Source: Echinarachnius parma (Eukaryota; Echinodermata; Echinoidea; Clypeasteroida; Echinarachniidae). Taken from it: a stretch of DNA of 64,000 nt. Under the pieces are notes generated by a model. The model ran no database searches. It saw only the letters and a list, made by a program, of their open reading frames with translations, and was not told the DNA's origin. This document shows positions 24,905 to 35,300 of the stretch, in pieces; the stretch's first letter is position 1, and each line of letters starts with the position of its first letter. The stretch is taken from positions 1-64,000 of the forward strand of contig JBAMJV010010656.1 in the NCBI GenBank assembly GCA_037951105.1, read 5' to 3'. The position numbers and the translations under genes are program-made.

Positions 24905-25122
24905 CCCAAATATTGAGGAATGTAGATTATTTACATTTGTAAAAAAATATATATATTTGTTTTTATTTCAAACATAGAGGAAACTGACTAGAAATATTTG
25001 AAATGATTGAGTATATACCCAAATATTGAGGAATATAGACTTTTTTCATTTGTAAAAAAATAAAATTTTATTTTTTATTTCAAACATAGAGGAAACTGAC
25101 TAGAAGTATTTCAAATGATTGA
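24905..25122 (+). repeat. direct repeat, two units of 113 bp
   Basis: CCCAAATATTGAGGAAT…CAAACATAGAGGAAACTGAC…TTTGAAATGATTGA at 24905 and 25018. Confidence 0.8.
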
Positions 25123-25343
25123 AAATGAGCAAAGAAAAATGGGCTTTGCCAGGAATCGAACCCGAGACCTCCAGATTGCTAGACCGGTGCTCATCCCATC
25201 GAGCATTGAAAAGGGTTTCATGGGAACGCCTCCCATTCAAGAGTCTTCGTGGCTCGATGGGTTGAGCACCGGTCTAGCAATTCGGAGGTCTCGGGTTTGA
25301 TTCCAGGCGAAGCCTATTTTCTTTGCTCATTTTCAATCATATA
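25116..25343. mobile_element. head-to-head inverted pair of tRNA-Ala-like SINEs
   Basis: The left arm (25116-25205, - strand) reads GCTCGATGGGATGAGCACC…TCTCGGGTTCGATTCCTGG in its own sense. The right arm (25244-25343, + strand) reads GTGGCTCGATGGGTTGAGCA…GGGTTTGATTCCAGGCGAAG. Both carry a CTAGCAA loop (anticodon AGC) and boxes A and B. The symmetry continues into ATGATTGAAAATGAGCAAAG. The spacer is about 38 bp. Confidence 0.8.
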
Positions 25344-25547
25344 TATTTTCATATATATTTTATTTAAGGACATGCATGCCCATGGCGCATTTCCATGCAT
25401 AAACGGAAGAAAAGACTAGCCGGTGCTAGAATTGTTTCCTGGGGAAAATACTATTAGCACAATATATCCATGCACCCTGGTAAATCAATTATTGCCAATA
25501 GTTTTGTTCTTTTCCCCTGTATTATCAATCATTGTACTTTGCTAAGT

Positions 25548-25665
25548 CCTGGCACAGACCGAGCATGGTGGCTTAGCACGGGAGGTCCCGGGTTCGAACC
25601 CAGACCGGTCATACCAAAGACTTTAAAAATGGTACCTTCTGCCTTCTAGCGAGGCTCTGGCATTT
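25548..25665 (+). mobile_element. SINE fragment with tRNA-like box B
   Basis: GGCTTAGCACGGGAGGTCCC, GGGTTCGAACCC (box B, palindromic), then AATGGTACCTTCTGCCTTCTAG. The acceptor stem is not closed, so it is not a functional tRNA. Confidence 0.5.
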
Positions 25666-25670
25666 ATACA

Positions 25671-25810
25671 GGGATGCCAGTTTTCAGGCAAAAGCCTGAA
25701 TTTCAGGCCCTGGGCACATACAAATTCAGGCTTATTTGTACCATTTTGCACACAAACAAGGTATCAAGACTCCATTTTCAGGCTCTCGACTTGCAGGTCA
25801 CTGGCATCAC
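25671..25810 (+). mobile_element. short inverted-repeat element (GGGATGCCAG ends)
   Basis: GGGATGCCAGTTTTCAGGC faces CAGGTCACTGGCATCAC; several CAGGC/GCCTG motifs inside pair. 140 bp. Confidence 0.6.
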
Positions 25811-26068
25811 TGTTTATAGAATGGGGAAGGGAAAGTTGATCACACGAGTTACCAGAGGACTGGCCCCCTTTTATAGCTTTTGCTACATTTAGTAGACGTG
25901 TGGCCTAAGGCTAATGAATCGGAGATAGGCGCTGTACATTGGCACGGGAAGGAATTTAACTTTTTTAACTTATGTCCTGGCACAATATGTTATGACAATA
26001 TTTTGTGAGACCTGCTTAATTTGAAGAAGAAAAAAAAAATAACCTCAAAATACACTTTTGTTCTACAG

Positions 26069-26235
26069 TCAAACTTGCTCTAGAGGACACCTGTATATAA
26101 TTACAGACCACTATTCTAATATCCCTTTATTAAAAGCAGCTTCAATGTAAATGAACCTGTACATTAAGACCACCTGCTTAAATTCCACTTTTTCTATTTC
26201 CCATCAGTGGTCTTTATAGACAGGTTTAACAGTAG
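26069..26235 (+). mobile_element. diverged family P inverted-repeat element
   Basis: ACAGTCAAACTTGCTCTAGAGGACACCTGT … AGTGGTCTTTATAGACAGGT resembles the family P pieces at 34791 and 42152. Confidence 0.45.
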
Positions 26236-26574
26236 TACTCCATAGTCTCAACATTAGTTTCTGAATAATTATAGACAAATTCTTCATCATGCCGAGACAA
26301 AGCATTGACATGGCTGTTCCGACCTTGAAAACTTTCCTTTACATTATTTATCTAACGAATAAGGAAGAAGAAACTAGCCTGTGGTTGGATTATTTCCTGA
26401 ACAACATATTACGACTCTCACCAAAATTACCACGTGCTTTTCACCAAAACCTGATGTAGCAATTATTTTGGCGGCATTTTGTCGGGTAACCCTGGTTTAT
26501 CAATTACCGTACCTGGTACTGTACAGCGTGATACATTTTACTTACTTAGCAAAATATAACCGCAATCTACCTGA

Positions 26575-26985
26575 AAAGAGGTTGTTTATCAAAATATTTT
26601 TAAAAATTGATTCCAATGAACGACAAAGAATAACAGTTTACCTAAAAATTGTATATAGAAATGTTTTGAATATGTGATTTCTAATGACGATTGTACTTAA
26701 TTGACGAAGAATAACATTTTTCCTATAAATTGTATTAAAGTGTTTTGAATATTTGATTCCCATGAACAATTGTACTTTTTAGACAAGAAATAACAACAAT
26801 TTACCTTAAAAAGTTGTGTACATTGACAAAAAATAACATTTTCTCTTTTAATTGTATATATATGTGTTTTAAATATTTGATTCCCATGAACGATTGTACT
26901 TCATAGACAAGAAATAACAATTTACCTTGAAAAAAGGGTGTTCATCGATGTGTTTTAGATGTTTGATTCCAATGAACGAAAGTAA
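26575..26985 (+). repeat. tandem repeat, about five units of 75-100 bp
   Basis: Units repeat GACAAGAAATAACA…TTTACCT…TTGTATAT…TGTTTTGAATATTTGATTCC…ATGAACGATTGTACTT. 27160-27700 shows no further feature. Confidence 0.7.
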
Positions 26986-27705
26986 ACTCCCGGTCATGAC
27001 GCGACAGTGACAGGACGTAGTATTGGCATGGCTGTTGCCGTAACCTTGACGACTTTCCGATGCCTGCTCGATAAGGGAAGAAAAGACTAGCCATTGGTTG
27101 AATTGTTTCCTGACAAAAATACTACAACTTTCACTGAGAATTGCCACATGTTTGACTACATACCAAATAATAAAATACAGATTGTTACTATTTAGAGCAT
27201 CAGTTATATGAAATGTATATTTTATGATAAGCTTGCAAACTAGCCTCACCTTTTTTTCTAATAATATTCCAGCTGTCTTGCTTACATGTTTCATTGTTAT
27301 ACCTAGCTAGCTAGTATGGACAAATATTTTCTTCTGTATATTCTGCATTACTTATATGCAAAAGAAAATTAAAATGAACTTTTGCAGTGGGAAATGCTAG
27401 AACAAACAGATGGATTTACATCATTTTGTATGTAATAATTAATTTTTAAATCATTAGACCATGAGTATAATTCAGTTTACTTCAAAACATTGATAAAAAG
27501 TGAAGAAAATATGTGTATTTTAATTTTTAAAAGGGGATTTATCTTTCCATGCAACATATAATTCATGTGATTTGGGGTACGTAGGTTATTTCTTTTTTAA
27601 GTCATTATACAGTCATTCAAAGAACAAAACTTTATTATGATCATTATTTGTATCACTTTCTTTGAGATTTTGTATCAAGACATATGCTGCAGTCCTAACA
27701 TGATA

Positions 27706-28025
27706 TGAACAACAGATGGCGCTGTTCTTATTTCATCAAAGAGCCATGTTCAGCATCATTGCTACTGCAATTCAGCAGCTTACATTTTAAAAAGATATTG
27801 AATATCGAATCAATGGGATCTGTCGCTTGGCAGTCCATTTTGCACTTGGTGAACAACAGATGGCGCTCTTTTCAATTGATCAATGCGCCATGTTTAGTGA
27901 TATTGTGTTAAAGTGACACAAAAATTAAGACTCGTCGCCAATTTTAGAGACAGAGCAGTTAAAGATCAAAAGATAACAACAGATGGCGCTCTTTTCATTT
28001 GATCATAGAGCTTTGTTCAGTGATT
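27706..28025 (+). repeat. three copies of an AACAACAGATGGCGCTCTTTTCA repeat
   Basis: Copies start near 27706, 27851 and 27976; each continues with GATCA…GCCATGTTTAGTGAT…TTG. Confidence 0.75.
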
Positions 28026-28259
28026 ATTGTTTAGCACAATTATCATGACTCGTCAGAAAAATGTATACTTAGTGCATGTGTGTATGGATATTAATGTATA
28101 TGTGTGTGTGCGTCTGCGAGTAGGTATGTGAAAATTCGAGCAAATATGGATTATCCCTTCAAAAGTAATGCTTTGCCAAGTTTGGTTTAAATCTCTATGC
28201 TGCCCTCTCTAGCTAGATAAGTACACTGCCAGAAAAATGTCATGCCTGAACAGAATAAC

Positions 28260-28408
28260 CCTCCACCCATTGCAGAAAGAGATGCAATTGATTGTAAAGT
28301 TACATTAATTTGAGTCTGATCATGTGACTAAATGTGCATATCTAATTGGTTCAAATGCGTAAATTTTCTGACTTGCAATCGATTGAAAGTCTTTCTGCAA
28401 CGAGACCC
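28260..28408 (+). mobile_element. foldback element, family S (TTGCAGAAAGAGATGCAATTG ends)
   Basis: TTGCAGAAAGAGATGCAATTG faces CAATCGATTGAAAGTCTTTC. A related copy lies at 47718. Confidence 0.6.
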
Positions 28409-28449
28409 AGATTGGACTGAGGTGAATTTATTTTTCTTCCATTCCACTC

Positions 28450-28549
28450 TTGGCAGCTAGATGGCGAGAAACCCCACAGATCCACTTATGAGAGTGGATC
28501 TCTCTAATACAGTTGATATGTGGGGTTTCTCACCATCTAGTGGGCAAGA
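28450..28549 (+). repeat. hairpin with 22-bp arms
   Basis: CTAGATGGCGAGAAACCCCACA and TGTGGGGTTTCTCACCATCT, plus an inner GATCCACTTATGAGAGTGGATC hairpin. 28550-30070 has a CA microsatellite (28928-28976) and otherwise only AT-rich sequence. Confidence 0.8.
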
Positions 28550-30074
28550 GAAGAAAGGGGGAAACATCAATTCCCCATAGTCCAATCTGGACTTACTTAT
28601 TATAAGTACATGTTGTGTTTGTTGTTGTATGTATTCCATTCTTCTTTGATTTCAAAAGATCAGTTGGACATGTTCTATTATCGATACAAACTCTGCTCAA
28701 ACTTCGCTGAAAGATTTCTGAAATTGTTCACTAATAATCTGCCTCAATGCTTTTGGACTGTTGACACTCGTATAATGGAGATGTTTATTTTTAGATGTTT
28801 TCATCCATAATTATTTTTAAATTTTGTATTTAGTATTAATTTATCAGTATTAAACATGGAACCTACATGGAATTTAGCAGGGTAATAAAGATATGTCAGG
28901 CCCTCTTTTCATACACATTATCTGACACACGCACTCATGCACACACAATGCACACACACACACACACACATACATACATACAAAAACATGATGTTTTTGT
29001 TAATTGTTTTATTCGTTAAAAGAACTTTTTAGGAAATGAATACAAACATGTGTGAGTTTCATTTGAGTTACTTGTTTATTTACAAAACATGATATAATCA
29101 TACTGCTGAAAGGCACAATTTTGAATGTACAAATTTATACATCGAAGTAAACAAAATAAGATTCAGTACATATTTACAAAATATCCTGCAAAAATAATAC
29201 ATAAAATAACCATTTTTTGGAACAAAAACATGTATACAATTAATGTTAGTTATGTAACTTAAACAAGTAAATACTATAGCAGTTTGGAATAACATAATTT
29301 TTGTTGAAAGAAAGTAGGTTGTATGAAAACATTTTCAAACAAAAATATGAATTTATATCAACATTTAATTTTGGCACTTTTCTGAGCATGTTCTGGAGTG
29401 CACACATTCATTGCATAAAAAATACATATTTGAAATGACATTTTTGCTAAGTTTTGATAAGTTTGGCCAAGGTATTTCACAATGATGATTATAGTTAAAA
29501 CTGTAGAAGAAATGATGGTGAGTGATTTTGGAAATTCTCTGCTTAAGACACAAATTATGAAAGTGTAGAACTCTAGTTGCCAAAATGAATTTTATTTAAT
29601 AAAAGCCAATAGTTTCATCTACATATTATTTGAAACAAATTTTGGAGGAAATAACAAATATATATTGGGGTGGGGTTAAAATATTTATTGGAAATTCTGA
29701 ATACACATTTGCTTTGGTCATATTTAGTCAATCAGGAATGCAAATACTAACAAATTTAATCTTTGGCAAATTAGAAGTTTTGGGGTTAAATTTGCCTCGA
29801 TAAAAGATCTGCTAGGTCACAAAGTTTGGCACGTTTTGACTTACAGTTAAAAAATAATTGTGTGATTTACAGTAAACCTTCACATGATATTGTTTAAATA
29901 GTATCAGGCATTAACATATTAAACTACTGTTGTACAAAATCTTACTTTTTTGTATCATTTGATAAAAGTAGGAATTAACTGCTCTTTTCATTTGACTATC
30001 ATCCCATACGATCTTTCAGATAGGGAACTTAATAGGATGCATCTTTTTCAAATTTAGTCCATCTGAAAGGCATA

Positions 30075-30400
30075 TTAATAATAATATACTCAATTTATAT
30101 AGCGCCTATCACATTTGATAATCATCTCTAAGTGCTTTACAATGATATTATTACCCCAGTCAGCGGATACATTCGGCAAACAATCCAACTCACAAAGTGC
30201 ATGTTTTCCACTCCCTGGGGAGCATTCCAGCCAGGCAACCTTGTAGGTGCACACAGTGCTAAGGAACTACCTTCTATCCTTCTGGGTACCCATTTATACA
30301 CCTGCTAAAGGGAAAACGTGATGGGCATACTCTGGGTTTCGAACTCGGGACCTCACGATTGGAAGGCGCACGCTATACCATTCTTACCATACCAAGTCAA
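30075..30400 (-). mobile_element. tRNA-derived SINE with LINE-like tail
   Basis: In its own sense: a box B-like GAGTTCGAAACCC, a body with CAGGTGTATAAATGGGTACC and CCCAGGGAGTGGAAAACATG, and the tail GTAAAGCACTTAGAG…GGCGCTATATAAATTGAG. Fragments of the same family lie at 44692 and 53784. Confidence 0.75.
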
Positions 30401-31063
30401 TGTGGTATTAGTTGGAAAGGGCTTTTATTACAAAATCAAATCATTTATGGTTGGCAATTTATTTTGTGGAAAATGATATTGCTAAATGGTATTAATGGGA
30501 TATATTAAACAAAGTATGGAAAAGCAAAAGTCCTTATTACATTCAAACATTCTACAACCCTTATTTCAGTTATTAAAAAAATGGAATGGTCATAAACTTC
30601 ATAGGTTTAATTTGGAATACACTGAATCTTTGGGTTTCAAATAACAATCTAGTAGAAATATATCCTACAGTATTAATTTCTATGTATGCCTTTTTTCAGG
30701 GTTCATGTATTAAACATCAAGTACTTTATAAGTAAGGATAACAAAATACAGTACAATAAGGAATAAATTTCATTGAATACGGGACATTTAAACAATCTCA
30801 CGTTTGGACAATTCTTGTCATAATGATGTTTGTTAATATGCTTTTGCCTAAATCAAAAGCTTTGTCCCTTTTAGAACTTGGAACAGTTAATGATAAGATT
30901 TATATCACACACTCAATGTAATTATGTTACAATGTTGGCATCCCCATACGAACATAGAAGTAAATATAATCACTGCAGCTTCGGCATTATTTTATACAAT
31001 AAAAACATAGAATAGGATTGCATAACCCGGCCACAATCCCTGCCTTGCCTATATCAAATCTCC

Positions 31064-31440
31064 TTTATTTTATTGGGCAGGATGCCAAATGTGTTGACCT
31101 AGCAACAACAACAACAACAACAACATCATTATCATCATCTCCATCATCATCACCATTATCATCATCATCGTCATCTCCATTATCATCATCATCGTCATCT
31201 CCATCATCATCATCATCATCGTCATCATCACCATCATCATTAGCTCTATCATCATCATCATCATCACCATCATCATCATCACCATCATCATCTCCATCAT
31301 CATCTCCATCGTCATTATCTTCAATATTATCATCATCCTCATTAGCCTCATCATCATCATCACCACGCCAACCACCACCACCACCACCACCACCACCACC
31401 ATAATTTTCATCATCATCATCGCCATCATCATTATTAATC
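31064..31440 (+). repeat. CAN/ATC trinucleotide repeat block
   Basis: About 330 bp of ATC, ACC and AAC triplets (31107-31435). The long open frames here on both strands (Ser-, Asp- or Met-rich) are artefacts of the repeat. It would lie in the TIMP 3' UTR if the AATAAA at 31064-31074 (- strand) is used. 30401-31063 has nothing else. Confidence 0.85.
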
Positions 31441-31584
31441 AGTATCATCATATTAAAGCAACATTATCATGCATCGCCTGTTCATACTCAATCATTATGT
31501 CACATCCATTCTCATCATTGTAATTATCGTGACATGATCATCATAATGTTGTTTCATCCAAACATCTATACAAGGAGCCTTTTT

Positions 31585-31909
31585 CCTTGTAAAAAAGTAA
31601 ATTTACCGCAGTAGTAGCGCAGTGGTACTCGCAGTACATTTACTCCGGTAAATTGGACGGTTGGTCTGTAAATTTACTGCGATAGTACTGCGGTACTACT
31701 GTGGTACTACTGCAGTAGTACTGCTGTACCTCGGTACTACCACAGTACTACAGTACGAGTACCGCAAATTTTGCGATAGAACTGCCAGTACTGCATTTGT
31801 ACTGCAGTACTACTGCAGTAGTACCGCAGTAGTACTGCGGTGTATAATGCAGTAGTACCGCAGTACTACTGCAGTTTTTCCACAGTACTCGCAGTACTTT
31901 TTTACAAGG
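31585..31909 (+). mobile_element. foldback element, family U (CCTTGTAAAAAAGTA ends, CAGTAC core)
   Basis: CCTTGTAAAAAAGTA faces TACTTTTTTACAAGG. The interior is built from repeats of CAGTAGTACTGCGGTAC-like, self-complementary words. 325 bp. Confidence 0.8.
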
Positions 31910-32138
31910 GTTGTGTGCTTGCACGATAAATTACGCTGACACAATCGCTCTTTGCTCTACATAATATATGGCCATATTTTACAGTGGCCTGCTCCAGCAA
32001 TGCCTTCTCGTGTGCCGATCGGCATATGAAAACGGTTGTTGGATTTGCTCATCCGCCAATATAAGAGCACTTTCATAAAGGGGATAAAGCCCTGAATCCA
32101 AAAGTCTGTTTGATTCTCCCTTCAAGGAACGTCATGTT

Positions 32139-32351
32139 TCATTTGACCTTGTTCTTGTGCATTAGCTTCCGATTCCTGTAGCACCCTTTGAGACCGAACG
32201 ACTTGTACCAGCCGCACTTTCCGTTGCCAAACTTGATGCAGCGCGAGTGCTTGGCGATGCAATCGTCGTCGTTGTAGCGCAGTGCCGACACATCCCAGAG
32301 ACATTCGCTAGCGCTGCGCTGCTTGCAATTTCCGCTGAAGCACAGGCTGAT
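32139..32351 (-). CDS. TIMP: TIMP exon 4: C-terminal domain and stop
   Basis: This 213-bp last coding exon follows the acceptor TTGCACCACAG. It encodes 70 residues ending in the basic tail CYRNRKLMHKNKVK and a TGA stop. Cysteine spacing (ISLC, GNC, SECLW, SRC, GKCGWYKS) matches the three-disulfide C-terminal domain of TIMPs, which in vertebrates binds hemopexin domains of pro-MMPs. Cys210 (DDDC) and Cys236 (KGC) are additional and could pair with each other. The region is more GC-rich than its surroundings. The nearest AATAAA in the transcript sense is about 1.1 kb downstream (31064-31074); if it is used, the 3' UTR would include the ATC-repeat block and the 31585 foldback. That polyA choice is weakly supported. 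Confidence 0.92.
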   Translation of the reverse strand: MSLCFSGNCKQRSASECLWDVSALRYNDDDCIAKHSRCIKFGNGKCGWYKSFGLKGCYRNRKLMHKNKVK

Positions 32352-35300
32352 CTGTGGTGCAAATATAGAAAAGATTGAGAAAAGGATTCTTTGAAATATG
32401 TTTACTTGCTTTCTTCATGCATAAGTTTATTAATTAGAAAACTTTAAAACTCTAACCCTTTTAATAGCGTAAAGACGACCCTAGCCCTTACTTTCTCTAC
32501 AATGATACTGTAGTGATAAACATCAGAGCAAATGTCATTGGCAGAAAGATTGTGTTACCAAACTAAAGACATACATTTTCTTTCCATTATTAACTTATTG
32601 CCAATGGGAACCTAGTGCATAATTGGGCATTAATTGTATTGAAATTACAAAGTCTAGTGGGGAACAAGTTAAAGATAACATCTGTAATACATGTACATCG
32701 TCTTACCTCACATGTTCTGCAATATTGTCTGTAGAGATATCTGATCCCCTGCTTCTGCATCTTGGTCAGATCAGAGTACTCTGTCACCCAGTCACATGTC
32801 CCTACGTGATATTGCCCCGTCTCATCGTGGCTGCCTGCAGGATGAAAGAACAAGTTGGAAGATATTGTAGTTTCAGTAATGAGCCTGTAATTCCTCATTA
32901 ACCTTTTACGGATTACAGCAAACTTTTGTTACAGTATGTTAGTCAGATCTGAATAATCTCGTCATTCAATCATGTGTTTCAATTTTGTATCCTCCTGTTT
33001 CACCATAGCTGCCTGTGAAGTAGAGTGAAAATAATTGAATGAAAGACAAATATTGAGGTCATATTTATCAGTATACAGTTATGTGGTGATTGACTGCCAT
33101 ACTTGTAGTGAGATTGTGACAATAATAAACTTATCCCAAAGTAAAGTCATCTAAAGTAGACAAAAAACAACAACAAATCCTCATAATATATATGCACATG
33201 ACCCAAGATGAATGAAATTGAGAGCAATATATATTTGATACTCTATTAGCATTAGTTCCGAGTAAAAAATAAAACTATTACTACAATGGTTGTTACAAGA
33301 AAGGCACACGGTGATTCAGATTTTGTAAAGTACAACACTATAAGTAGGCCTGCACTGCTCAAAGTTTTCAGTTCACTTATCTAATACACCGCCCTCTGGT
33401 GTTGGCAAAAGACACATCCTACTGTCGCAGTACTTTCTATACTGGTTACAAGTGAATTCTCACTGACTTTGTATTCCGTGGCATGGTTCCAAGAGGTTGA
33501 CAGAACATTCAGATGATTTTTGTAGAACCTGCTAACACGCTTCATTATCAATTGCCTTAGGCTGTTCTCTACTAGATTTCGCACTCCCAATCGAGTTAAC
33601 CCATTCCCTTCGAGATTCTAAAATCCCCATAGACTTTGTACATAGCCCACCCAGTTCCCGTAATACAGGACCTACCAGGTTCTTGGAGACAATGGGTTAA
33701 ACCAATGTAAGACTTATTTATTTTGGTAATGTAGCAGTCACACCGCCAAACCGAATCCAAACCGACACGAGACCGAATAATTTGTGGACGTTCGGGGTGC
33801 TAGCGGTTTAGTGTTGGAGTGGTATGGGAATTGTCGGTCTCTTTTGTTGTGACTGCTAACCCCAGTTCGGTCTCTTGTCGTTGCCCGATAAAGTGGAAGT
33901 TCGGTCTGGTTTCGGTTTGGATTCGGTTTGGGGGTGTGACTGCTACATAAAGGGTTTTCCACAGACGATAGGCTGAGGCTTTCCAGAAAACAGTCCTACA
34001 AGGGTTTGATAAAAAAGGTGCTAACCATGAAAGTGATAATTGGATGGCACAAGCTGCTAATAAGTGGCTCCTTTTAGAATCCCTACAAACTAAATTTAGA
34101 ACGCATTGTTACCTGTTAACCTGTTCCCTACTAGATTTTGCAATCCCCTTTAGTTAATACATGACCAACCAGGTTCCCATAGGCAATGGGTTAATCCGTT
34201 CAGGACTGGTCCCGAATATACTCGGATTGGGGTCTTTTGATAGTACCTTTAATGTTACATTTTCAAATAGTCTTTGATGGGTTAAAAATGATCAAAATGT
34301 GAAGGGTTGACCTTTTAAAAAAGTACACATTTGACATTTGGCTAGAATTCAGTATTTTGTCGAATAGACAGTATACTTCGTAAACACGAGGAAATTCATA
34401 GTCATCTGAAGCAATTGATCATTATCAAATCATTCAACATCCCTTGGATAAAGTACAACAAATGGGTCTGACGTGTTTGTACGCTACAGATTGACAGCTT
34501 CAAAAACTTTGCTAGATTGACTTAATGAGATATTTACTCCTAGCCTATAGGAATGTGAATTAAAAATTATAATCCAAGCTTTGTTTAATCATATCAAAGG
34601 AAGGGGGTAGACAAATGATATTCAGACATTTATTTTTGGCAGCTTGAGGGCAAAAATAAAAAGTAGTATCATTTATTCATTTATTTTTCCCAAATGGAGG
34701 GAATAAGGAGTAAAGAATTTTCCACAGGGGGCATACTGCTGAACATGCATACCTGGCCACCTTGAATAACTATGACTTCAGCTAGCATTATACAGTCAAA
34801 CATGTCTTTAGCGGTCACCTCCCTATAGCATCCAACTTTTCTATAGTGGCCACCAAGTGTGATCTCCGGGGGGGGGGGGGGGGGGGGGGTCACTCCCAAC
34901 ACGACTGGCTATGCGACCGCGTCGAAAGGGTATAATTTTTCAGCTATACGACGTCGTCAACGTTTTCCTTTAAAAAAGGGGTGGTTTTCAGCACTCATTA
35001 GAAAAAAAACTCACAAAAAAGGGTACCTTTTCAGGTGCACGTCGTCAACGTTTTCGTTTTAAAAGGGTTGGTTTTCAGCACTCACGAGAAAAAACCCAGA
35101 AAAAGGGTACCTTTTCAGGTGCACAAGTTTTCGACGTTAGGGTCCATTTCAGAGGTTGATGGACACGGGTGGGTAGCACTTCTGTATGAGAGTGACCCCC
35201 CCCCCCCCCCATCCCCGGGTGTGATCCCTTGCAGAAGAAAACGGTGTAATAGAACCTGTCTATAGAGGTCGCCTGTCTACAGTGGCAACTTTTCTTGTGT

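Larger units (their letters stand above)
24600..27160 (+). repeat. scattered copies of a repeat with AAAGACTAGCCAGTGGTTGAATTG
   Basis: The core is followed by TTTCCTAACCAAAATACT near 24668, 24838, 25409, 26367 and 27083, often with GGCTTTCCTG before it. Between copies lie other repeats. No gene was found. Confidence 0.6.

Noticed and set aside
26869-27294. 141-codon - strand frame
   Set aside because: Overlaps two tandem repeat families; no motif.
31018-31451. Long overlapping reading frames (poly-Ser, poly-Asp, Met-rich)
   Set aside because: They are the three readings of one ATC/ACC trinucleotide repeat and have no other content.
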